A stretch of DNA of 9,169 nt from Planctomycetota bacterium (GTDB taxonomy: Bacteria > Planctomycetota > Phycisphaerae > WQYP01), in contig JAJZGH010000204.1 of NCBI GenBank assembly GCA_021798635.1, positions 1-9,169 on the forward strand. Reading direction: 5' to 3'. Shown piece after piece: positions 1-5,447 of the stretch. The notes below the pieces were generated by a model. It did not search any database, was not told the DNA's origin, and saw only the letters and a list, made by a program, of their open reading frames with translations. Position 1 is the stretch's first letter, and each line of letters opens with the position of its first letter. The translations under genes and the position numbers were made by a program.

Positions 1-838
1 AGAATATTTCTATGACACTGTAAAGACCGAACTTCAGGGCATTTTCTACTGTTAATTTAAGAGCCTTGGCAGCGGAGAGGTGATCGGTCATTTGAATGCG
101 GGCTAAGCCATTGGCATACGCAGCGCGGCTCAGATAGGCCAGCGTCACACGTTCCGGCGTTACCCAATGACGGATCGCCGCACGCGGAGCATAAAACATG
201 CGATGACCGGTTTTCAGAGCCTGCGTAATAAAATAAGTGTCGCCACCGGCCAACACCGTGCGGCCCTGCCGATCCAAATCCGTGCGAAATGAACTTACAT
301 CTTTTAACACGCATCGGCGGATCGCCAGGTTGGCGGAAATGGCCTCTCCACCAGTGAATAATTCCCGCACCTCCTGCCCATAATCCACCGAACTAAGAAG
401 ATGTTCCGACCGATGTGTCAGCCACGGCGGCTTTTCCACTGCCTGCCACCAGAGCGTCACCTTGCCCGCAACCACATCGGCCGGGTGAGTTTCAAATACT
501 TCCATCAACCCCATAAGCCACTGTTGCTCTACCCATACGTCATCATCCAAAAATGCCAGAATTTCCCCCCGGGCTTCAGCCAAAGCACGATTGCGCGCGT
601 GGCTGGCTCCCGCCTGTGGCTCAGCAACACAGCGCCAGGGGAACGGCATATTTTTCCCGGCGGCCTGGCAGACCGCTTCGCTTTGATCCGTGCAGGCATT
701 GGCGATAATCAGCAGTTCCACGGTTTTGCCGAAAGGAATTTCCAACTGCGAAATGCTCTCCAGCGTTTGGCTAAGCAACTCGGCGCGGTTGTGCGTGGGA
801 ATAATAATGCTGATATGTATTTCCGGCACGGTGTTCAC
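1..838 (-). CDS. Family 2 glycosyltransferase (GT-A fold), C-terminus beyond the window
   Basis: The reverse strand is open from GTG at 838 to the left edge (279 codons, no stop). The protein opens with ISIIIPTHNRAELL (residues 10-23), the first beta strand of the nucleotide-binding GT-A fold of family 2 glycosyltransferases. EPQAGASHARNRAL follows at about 73-86, and the DXD-type metal/sugar-nucleotide motif is FLDDD (96-100). The acceptor-side region contains GGDTYF (198-203), where relatives carry a GxD/GED signature, and an IRHW motif with a conserved-looking His at 224. Such enzymes transfer a sugar from a nucleotide donor in making surface polysaccharide, glycolipid or glycoprotein; donor and acceptor cannot be read here. 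No membrane segment is seen in the visible part. The start is uncertain: GTG 838 and GTG 829 both fit, neither has a clear Shine-Dalgarno sequence, and the frame is open upstream. The family call is firm; the exact role is unknown. Confidence 0.88.
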   Translation of the reverse strand, partial: MNTVPEIHISIIIPTHNRAELLSQTLESISQLEIPFGKTVELLIIANACTDQSEAVCQAAGKNMPFPWRCVAEPQAGASHARNRALAEARGEILAFLDDDVWVEQQWLMGLMEVFETHPADVVAGKVTLWWQAVEKPPWLTHRSEHLLSSVDYGQEVRELFTGGEAISANLAIRRCVLKDVSSFRTDLDRQGRTVLAGGDTYFITQALKTGHRMFYAPRAAIRHWVTPERVTLAYLSRAAYANGLARIQMTDHLSAAKALKLTVENALKFGLYSVIEIF

Positions 839-845
839 AGGCCAG

Positions 846-874
846 ATTCTACCGGAGGCTATGAGGATTGTCTT
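846..874 (-). promoter_or_regulatory. Possible promoter placing the glycosyltransferase start at the mRNA 5' end
   Basis: On the reverse strand AAGACA (874-869) and TAGAAT (851-846, 5 of 6 to the consensus -10) are 17 bp apart. A start point about 8 bases downstream would fall on or next to GTG 838, giving a leaderless message. That would agree with the absence of a Shine-Dalgarno sequence. The -35 match is only 4 of 6, so this is tentative. Confidence 0.25.
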
Positions 875-902
875 TTCTGTGATGGCAAACGGCAAAGCAG
901 GG

Positions 903-930
903 TTTACAATCGAGCGGCGTAGGGCATAAT
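903..930 (+). promoter_or_regulatory. Sigma-70-type promoter for trpS
   Basis: TTTACA (903-908, 5 of 6 to TTGACA) and CATAAT (925-930, 5 of 6 to TATAAT) are separated by 16 bp. Transcription would begin near 937, about 20 bases before the trpS ATG. The Shine-Dalgarno GGAG (948-951) lies 5 bases before the start codon. No T-box or other leader structure fits in so short a leader, so no attenuation control is visible. Confidence 0.5.
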
Positions 931-956
931 GCTTTCGCGTAATAATTGGAGTCTTC

Positions 957-2063
957 ATGGAAAAACCTAAAGCGTCAGACAGCACCGCCAAGCCGCGAAT
1001 TCTTACCGGTGACACGCCCACGGGCCGCCTGCACCTGGGCCATTTTGTCGGCTCCCTGGAAAACCGGGTGCAGCTTCAGGATCAATTCGATTGCTACTTC
1101 ATTATTGCCAATGCCCACGCATTTACCACACGGGCGGAACAGCCGGCGGATATCCGGCAGAGTGTTCTGGATATTGCCGCCGATTATCTGGCAGCGGGCA
1201 TTGACCCCAAGAAAAGCACCATCTTTGTGCAATCGGAAATTCCGGCCATTGCGGAACTGACTTTTTTCTTCAGTATGCTGGTGCCTTTTTCCCGTCTGAT
1301 GCGCAACCCCACCATAAAAGATGAAATCCGCGATAAAAATCTTGGTGACAGCTACAGCTTCGGCTTTCTGCTGTATCCCATTGGGCAAATTGCCGACATT
1401 CTGGCTTTTCGGCCAGCCCTGGTACCGGTGGGGGAAGATCAATTGGCTCATTTGGAATTAACGCGCGAAGTGGCCCGGCGGTTTGACCAGATCTATTGCG
1501 GCGTTGATCCACAAACGCCGGATGAACACTATGTTCAAAGCGGCGGATTATTCCCCGTCATTGAACCGCGACTCGGCCGCGTGCGCCGGCTCGTGGGCAT
1601 TGGCGGCCCCGGTCCGCATGGGCAGTTACTTAAAATGAGCAAATCCCTGAACAACGCGATTTATTTAAGTGATGACCCTGATACCATCCGCAAAAAAGTC
1701 ATGTCCATGTATACCGATCCCAACCGGAAAAAGGCTACCGATCCCGGCAGCGTCGAAAATAATCCGCTGTGGATATTCCATGAAACATTTAATCCAGACA
1801 CCGCATGGGTTAAGGAAACTGAGGAAAAATACCGTCTCGGCGGAATTGGCGATGTGGAGTGCAAGAAAAAACTCGTTGAGGTGCTGGTGGCCCTGATTGA
1901 ACCGATGCGCCAGCGGCGTCTTACTTTTGAAAATGATCCGGCACAACTTCTGGCCGTGCTACAGGATGGCACCGCCCGCGCCAACGCGGTTGCAGAGGAA
2001 ACACTGCGCCTGGCCAAGATCGCATTGAAGCAGGACTTTCTGCCCCGGAGCCTGTCTCATTAA
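957..2063 (+). CDS. trpS: Tryptophanyl-tRNA synthetase
   Basis: This class Ic aminoacyl-tRNA synthetase activates tryptophan with ATP and charges tRNA-Trp in the cytoplasm. The 368-residue protein has the HIGH-type motif HLGH (26-29) inside GDTPTGRLHLGHFVGSLEN. It also has the Trp/Tyr-class core GEDQLAHLELTREVARRF (from 159) and KMSKS (226-230). The stretch MYTDPNRKKATDPGSVENNP after KMSKS resembles the TrpRS-II-like branch more than the E. coli type; that subtype is my inference. A Gly/Pro-rich run (GIGGPGPHGQLL) precedes KMSKS, longer than the usual G.DG..KMSKS. Start ATG 957 has a good Shine-Dalgarno (GGAG, 5 bases upstream), and about 14 residues precede the catalytic fold. The protein ends in RSLSH, and these codons and the TAA lie inside a repeat that recurs 52 bp downstream, so the tail looks acquired. 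The gene appears to stand alone. Confidence 0.97.
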   Translation: MEKPKASDSTAKPRILTGDTPTGRLHLGHFVGSLENRVQLQDQFDCYFIIANAHAFTTRAEQPADIRQSVLDIAADYLAAGIDPKKSTIFVQSEIPAIAELTFFFSMLVPFSRLMRNPTIKDEIRDKNLGDSYSFGFLLYPIGQIADILAFRPALVPVGEDQLAHLELTREVARRFDQIYCGVDPQTPDEHYVQSGGLFPVIEPRLGRVRRLVGIGGPGPHGQLLKMSKSLNNAIYLSDDPDTIRKKVMSMYTDPNRKKATDPGSVENNPLWIFHETFNPDTAWVKETEEKYRLGGIGDVECKKKLVEVLVALIEPMRQRRLTFENDPAQLLAVLQDGTARANAVAEETLRLAKIALKQDFLPRSLSH

Positions 2064-2133
2064 TCGCCGGGTTACGACGGCGTGATTTTTTCTCCTTAGG
2101 AGCCTGTCCGAGCAATCGCCGGGTTGCGACGGC
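2047..2133. repeat. Imperfect 35-bp direct repeat, 52-bp spacing, overlapping the trpS 3' end
   Basis: Copy 1 (2047-2081) and copy 2 (2099-2133) match at 30 of 35 positions by eye. Both begin GGAGCCTGTC, share the 12-base block AATCGCCGGGTT and end CGACGGC. Copy 1 encodes the last residues and stop codon of trpS. Copy 2 forms the left arm and loop of the hairpin at 2092-2159. The pair looks like two insertions of one short element, or a local duplication, at the end of the gene. Confidence 0.7.
2065..2091 (+). terminator. Intrinsic terminator of trpS
   Basis: Two bases after the trpS stop, CGCCG (2065-2069) pairs with CGGCG (2078-2082) across an 8-base loop. TGA and then six T residues (2086-2091) follow. 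The stem is short but all G-C. It lies within the first copy of the 35-bp direct repeat; the second copy lacks the T run. Confidence 0.5.
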
Positions 2134-2159
2134 CATTACTCGGACAGGCTCCTTAGGGG
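2092..2159. repeat. Large perfect-stem palindrome, REP/MITE-like unit
   Basis: AGGAGCCTGTCCGAG (2098-2112) is the exact reverse complement of CTCGGACAGGCTCCT (2139-2153), a 15-bp perfect stem around a 26-base loop. Pairing continues outward with one mismatch and a G-T pair to 2092/2159. The loop holds its own small GCCG/CGGC stem. CCTTAGG occurs as a direct repeat at both outer ends (2094-2100 and 2151-2157). The unit can therefore also be read as a 50-bp element with 12-bp terminal inverted repeats and 7-bp flanking repeats. It lies between convergent trpS and ribD and could stop transcription from both sides. There is no coding potential. Confidence 0.75.
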
Positions 2160-2165
2160 AACATC

Positions 2166-2204
2166 GCGTCATAGAGCACCGTGGTGATAACCCGGTGGTT
2201 GGCT
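2166..2204. repeat. 39-bp dispersed repeat, copy 1
   Basis: This stretch matches 5383-5421 at 36 of 39 positions in the same orientation, including an unbroken 24-base identical stretch (TGGTGATAACCCGGTGGTTG plus GGCT). It lies in the trpS/ribD convergent gap. Nothing recognisable fills the remaining bases from 2205 to 2291. Confidence 0.75.
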
Positions 2205-2291
2205 CGCGGCAGGTGCGATACCGCCGGATGAGACCGCCGCTATGCGGAGTCACGGCAGATTTACCTTTTGCCAAGAGCGATCTGGGGCTGA

Positions 2292-3428
2292 TTATGATTC
2301 TTCTTTTTGCCAGCGAAGCAGGATGTCCGGCCCTACGCATTGGGGTTTTGCGAATTTTACTCCGGCGGCTTGCTTGATGGATTTCAAGCTGATGCCTTCC
2401 ACGGCGTGCCGGGCGTTTTGATCGCCGGCAAGTTTGGGCGCAATAAATACCAGGCCTTCATCCATCAAGTTTTTTTGCAGCATGGAACCTAGCACTTTCG
2501 GGCCGCCTTCTACCAGGATATTGGTGAAGTTGTGCTTTCCCAATTCTGTCAGCGCAGCTGCCAGGTCAATGGTGCCGCTATTAGCCGTGCGAATGCCGAT
2601 GCACTTTACGCCAAGTTGCATTAATTTTCGCGCTCGGCGCAAGCCTGTCCCCGTTAAGGATTTGTGGTGAACTACCATGGTGGCAGTTGTGGCGGCGGTG
2701 CGTGCCAACTGGGAATCCAACGGCAAGCGGCATTGGCTATCCAAGATGATGCGCGTTGCCGTGCGGCAAACCGGCCCCTTGGCAGGCCGGGCGGTGAGCA
2801 GCGGATCATCCGCAACCGCGGTGGCAATGCCTACCATGATGCCATCGACCCGGCCCCGGAGTTGATGCACCAGTTCGCGTGATTCCGGCGAACTGATCCA
2901 TTGCGATTTGCCGTTGCGGTCTGCAACACAGCCGTCGAGTGTCTGGGCCCATTTGGCAATAACATAGGGCTGCTGCGTGGTGATCCACTTTATAAAGGGG
3001 CGGTTTAACTCCCTGGCCTGGGCCTCTAATGTGCCAAGGTCCACATGAATTCCCGCCTGACGTAACTCGGCAATTCCCTTGCCGCATACCAGAGCATTAG
3101 GATCCTGCATAGCTACAACAACGCGTTTAATTCCCGCCGCAATAATAGCCTGCGTGCAAGGGCCGGTCTTGCCGGTGTGGCAGCAGGGTTCCAAAGTAAC
3201 ATAAAGCGTGGCTTTACGCGGGGCCGCCGCGACGTTGGCCAGCGCGTTTATTTCCGCATGTGGGCCGCCAAAAATCTGATGCCAGCCTTGCCCAATGACA
3301 GTGGCATTCCGCACCAACACCGCCCCCACTATGGGATTAGGCTCTACCAGCCCGCGCCCCCGCGCCGCTAAGCGCAGGGCCATGGCCATATAATGGGAAT
3401 CGAGCACGGATAATTCGCGAACCGGCAT
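2292..3428 (-). CDS. ribD: Bifunctional riboflavin biosynthesis deaminase/reductase RibD
   Basis: RibD carries out two consecutive cytoplasmic steps of riboflavin synthesis. It deaminates the diamino-hydroxy-phosphoribosylamino-pyrimidine made from GTP, then reduces the ribosyl side chain with NADPH. The N-terminal cytidine-deaminase-like domain (about 8-150) has zinc ligands in GGPHAEINAL (His57, with Glu59 as proton shuttle) and EPCCHTGKTGPC (Cys82, Cys91). The C-terminal reductase domain starts at PYVIAKWAQTLDG (154-166) and includes QWISSPESR, VDGIMVGIATAVADDPLLTAR and VEGGP (306-310). All expected catalytic residues are present, and 378 residues is a normal length. ATG 3428 has GGAG 5 bases upstream and starts just before the conserved HYMAMALRLAARG. 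Other rib genes are not adjacent, and I see no FMN riboswitch in the 125-bp upstream gap. The gene converges with trpS and diverges from the exported protein at 3554. Confidence 0.97.
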   Translation of the reverse strand: MPVRELSVLDSHYMAMALRLAARGRGLVEPNPIVGAVLVRNATVIGQGWHQIFGGPHAEINALANVAAAPRKATLYVTLEPCCHTGKTGPCTQAIIAAGIKRVVVAMQDPNALVCGKGIAELRQAGIHVDLGTLEAQARELNRPFIKWITTQQPYVIAKWAQTLDGCVADRNGKSQWISSPESRELVHQLRGRVDGIMVGIATAVADDPLLTARPAKGPVCRTATRIILDSQCRLPLDSQLARTAATTATMVVHHKSLTGTGLRRARKLMQLGVKCIGIRTANSGTIDLAAALTELGKHNFTNILVEGGPKVLGSMLQKNLMDEGLVFIAPKLAGDQNARHAVEGISLKSIKQAAGVKFAKPQCVGPDILLRWQKEES

Positions 3429-3553
3429 AATTTCTCCAAAGCAAATCCGGCTTACGCCTCACCAACAGCATCCGGAATTTTCTTTACTTCGTATTATCAT
3501 ACCGTATATAATACCCTACAGGCCTACGGTTAACTTTATTCAGGAGTCTGATC
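3429..3553. promoter_or_regulatory. Divergent promoter region between ribD and the STN-like gene
   Basis: On the + strand a perfect TATAAT (3507-3512), with a weak TTTACT (3483-3488) 18 bp upstream, fits the gene starting at 3554. On the - strand TATGAT (3501-3496) is a candidate -10 for ribD. Both lie in an AT-rich dyad: GTATTAT (3491-3497) and ATAATAC (3508-3514) are perfect inverted repeats, and ATAC/GTAT lie between them. This could be an operator or simply back-to-back -10 elements. Shine-Dalgarno sequences are AGGAG (3542-3546, 7 bases before ATG 3554) and GGAG on the other strand for ribD. Confidence 0.5.
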
Positions 3554-4342
3554 ATGACGCATTTTTCAGACCGCAGACAAATCGGCAAATGGTTGGTGGC
3601 AACTTGTGTTGCGGCGGTAATGGCAACGGCTTGGGGCGTTGCAACACCCAAGGCTTCGGCCGCCCGGCAGGGAGTATCAACGGCCACCCTGATGAATATG
3701 GTATTACCCAACACCGTCATGCACGCCGTGCCCATGCGCGATGCTGTGCAATATCTGCGCAACATGACCGGTGCGAATATATTTGTGAACTGGAACGCAC
3801 TGGAAGGTGCCGGCATTGCCAATATTACTCCCATTACCCTGCATCTACGGAATGTCTCCATGCGGAAAATTTTATCCGTCATGCTGGAGGAAGCGTCCCC
3901 CAGTGCGGGTCTGGTGGATTATGTCAGCCAGAACGTCCTGACCATCACCACGCGTCAGGAGGCTAACACCCACTTGGTAACAAATGTTTATCCGGTGGGT
4001 GATCTGGTTATGACTGTTCCAAATTTTACCGCACCAACGTTTAATTTGCAGAATCAAAGCAGTACCAGCGGCGTGCAAGTCAGCAGCGGGTCCAGCGGCG
4101 GTGGCGGTGGATCGGGAAGTTCTAATTTATTCAGCGGCAGCGGCGGCGGAGCCGGCGGCACCAATACCCCAACGCAAAGCACCACCCAGCGGGCGCAGGC
4201 GCTGGTAGCGCTTATTGAGGGTACAGTTCAGCCCAATATCTGGACGTCCAACGGCGGGCCGGCGACGATTATTTATTTTAATCGCGAACTTGTGGTCAGC
4301 GCTCCAGTTTATATTCAGCAGATGATCAGCGGAAGCAATTAA
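3554..4342 (+). CDS. Exported STN/secretin-N-like protein with Gly/Ser linker (paralogue 1)
   Basis: I recognise the fold type but no named family. Residues 1-36 form a Sec signal peptide: basic n-region (RRQIGK), hydrophobic core, and predicted cleavage after ASA. Residues about 50-135 look like the secretin/TonB short N-terminal (STN, N0) fold: a 'LRNMTGANIFVNWNALEGAG' helix-strand segment, then ITLHLRNVSMRKILSVMLEEA and VLTITTRQ. A VYPVGDLV segment (145-152) leads into a linker rich in Gly, Ser and Thr (about 166-212). The C-terminal module (217-258) has the V.P..W...GG pattern ending in a LVVSAP strand. In planctomycetal proteins this layout often precedes a secretin or other output domain; here the protein stops, so it cannot form a channel alone. 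Role unknown: a periplasmic adaptor or surface protein is possible. ATG 3554 has AGGAG at 7 bases. Its tandem paralogue follows 111 bp downstream. Confidence 0.85.
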   Translation: MTHFSDRRQIGKWLVATCVAAVMATAWGVATPKASAARQGVSTATLMNMVLPNTVMHAVPMRDAVQYLRNMTGANIFVNWNALEGAGIANITPITLHLRNVSMRKILSVMLEEASPSAGLVDYVSQNVLTITTRQEANTHLVTNVYPVGDLVMTVPNFTAPTFNLQNQSSTSGVQVSSGSSGGGGGSGSSNLFSGSGGGAGGTNTPTQSTTQRAQALVALIEGTVQPNIWTSNGGPATIIYFNRELVVSAPVYIQQMISGSN

Positions 4343-4387
4343 ATCGCCTGAATACATTCCCGATCTGCGCGGCACTGTCGCACCGCA

Positions 4388-4406
4388 CCGCCGGCGGAGC
4401 CGGCGG
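4388..4406. other. GC-rich hairpin between the two paralogues
   Basis: CCGCCGGC (4388-4395) and GCCGGCGG (4399-4406) form a perfect 8-bp stem around GGA. No T run follows directly: the seven T residues at 4438-4444 are 31 bases further on. It is therefore not a canonical terminator. It may weaken read-through or protect mRNA 3' ends between the two genes. The rest of the 111-bp gap shows no clear promoter. Confidence 0.5.
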
Positions 4407-4453
4407 CTGTGTGAGGAACGCTGTGTCTCTCCCAGGCTTTTTTTGGCGATCCG

Positions 4454-5332
4454 GTGGTGAATATCTTTACACCAGTTTTGCAAGCTATTTTTGCGACGGC
4501 GATAGGCGCTACGCTGATGGGAATTCCCCAGAGCGTATATGCCGGGACAAAAACGGCCGCTAGCGTTACCGCCAGTCCAACATCTTCGCCGACAACACGA
4601 CCGGATGCCCCGTTGACAAAAGACCGAAATTACCGGCCAGCGCAAATCGGGCGCGTTATTTTTGTGCTCAACGATCCATCCCTGCTGAAGCACACCTTGC
4701 CACCCGTCATGTTTCATCACAAAACACTTTCAGATATGCTTAACACGTTCAGCGATTTAACCAACACCAACGTTGCCGCAGGCTGGGCCGCGATGGCCCA
4801 GGCGGGCATTAAGGCCAACCGCCGCGTCACGCTGGCGTTGCCCAGGCAGGGATATAAATTAGATCTTGTGGCCGTACTCAAAAAATACGCACCGCACATT
4901 CACATGGTGATTTCCGCCGATCAGAATGTCATTTTTGTCAATACCCAAGCTGCGGATAATCACCATTTGATCATGCGAACCTATTGGCTGGAGGATTTAA
5001 TTGCCAATCTTCCGCGTTATGTAAATCCAAAATCATTTGAAAAGAGAAAAGCCCAAACGAGAAAATCGCGGCAATCCGCGGCGGGCACCAACGATGCCCG
5101 GAAACATTCCAGCAGGCAAAATAAGCATCGCGATATCGAAAGCAATATTGTGCAACTGATCACCAATCATGTTGAGCCGAAGATATGGTTGAATCATGGG
5201 GGCAAAGCCAGCATCAGTCAGGTGGGCAACAAAGTCATTGTCATTGCCCCGGCCAGCGTGCAGGCACTCCTGCAAGGCCCATCGCACTACAACCCCAACG
5301 CCGCTCCGCTTTTCATGACCGTATCGTATTAA
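4454..5332 (+). CDS. Exported STN/secretin-N-like protein with basic linker (paralogue 2)
   Basis: This 292-residue protein is a diverged tandem copy of its upstream neighbour with the same architecture. A hydrophobic N-terminus has a plausible cleavage site after VYA (28-30), followed by a Ser/Thr/Pro/Ala stretch. The STN-like region (about 81-165) includes DLTNTNVAAGWAAMAQAGIK and VTLALPRQG. YWLEDLI (177-183) matches VYPVGDLV of paralogue 1. The C-terminal VEPKIWLNHGGKASI...KVIVIAP (240-266) matches the V.P..W...GG module. The linker (193-226) is strongly basic where paralogue 1 is Gly/Ser-rich. The function is unknown; it probably acts outside the cytoplasmic membrane, like its neighbour. 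The start is weak: GTG 4454 (or 4457) has no clear Shine-Dalgarno and the signal n-region has no Lys or Arg, so the true start may lie upstream. The protein has no secretin domain. Confidence 0.8.
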   Translation: MVNIFTPVLQAIFATAIGATLMGIPQSVYAGTKTAASVTASPTSSPTTRPDAPLTKDRNYRPAQIGRVIFVLNDPSLLKHTLPPVMFHHKTLSDMLNTFSDLTNTNVAAGWAAMAQAGIKANRRVTLALPRQGYKLDLVAVLKKYAPHIHMVISADQNVIFVNTQAADNHHLIMRTYWLEDLIANLPRYVNPKSFEKRKAQTRKSRQSAAGTNDARKHSSRQNKHRDIESNIVQLITNHVEPKIWLNHGGKASISQVGNKVIVIAPASVQALLQGPSHYNPNAAPLFMTVSY

Positions 5333-5347
5333 ATACGCGGAATCAAC

Positions 5348-5367
5348 CACCGGATTGCCATCCGGTG
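5348..5367. terminator. Hairpin in convergent gap, possible bidirectional terminator
   Basis: CACCGGAT (5348-5355) and ATCCGGTG (5360-5367) form a perfect 8-bp stem with a TGCC loop, 16 bases after the stop of paralogue 2. A longer-range 10-bp inverted repeat, CAACCACCGG (5344-5353) with CCGGTGGTTG (5409-5418), could compete with it by pairing into the 39-bp repeat. No T run is present on either strand, so termination is only inferred from position. Confidence 0.35.
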
Positions 5368-5382
5368 CCCGGGGTACGACCT

Positions 5383-5421
5383 GCGTCATCGAGCACTATG
5401 GTGATAACCCGGTGGTTGGCT
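5383..5421. repeat. 39-bp dispersed repeat, copy 2
   Basis: This matches 2166-2204 at 36 of 39 positions. Like copy 1 it lies between a + strand gene end and a convergent - strand gene end. A GGGG occurs a few bases upstream of both copies, so the true repeat may be slightly longer. Its 3' half is the partner arm of the 5344-5353 inverted repeat; that arm has no counterpart at copy 1. Confidence 0.75.
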
Positions 5422-5447
5422 GGCGACCATCGGATCAGGCACCGGAA

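Noticed and set aside
401..922. 173-codon + strand reading frame
   Set aside because: It lies antisense to the glycosyltransferase, whose translation shows a full set of family motifs. The + strand product has no recognisable features.
3429..3553. FMN riboswitch upstream of ribD
   Set aside because: The gap is only 125 bp, and I see none of the conserved RFN-element blocks; it is mostly AT-rich promoter sequence.
4438..4444. Seven-T run as an intrinsic terminator of paralogue 1
   Set aside because: No stable stem lies directly before it. The GC hairpin is 31 bases upstream.
4127..4720. 197-codon - strand reading frame across the two STN-like genes
   Set aside because: It spans the gap and both paralogues antisense, with a low-complexity end that simply mirrors the Gly/Ser linker.
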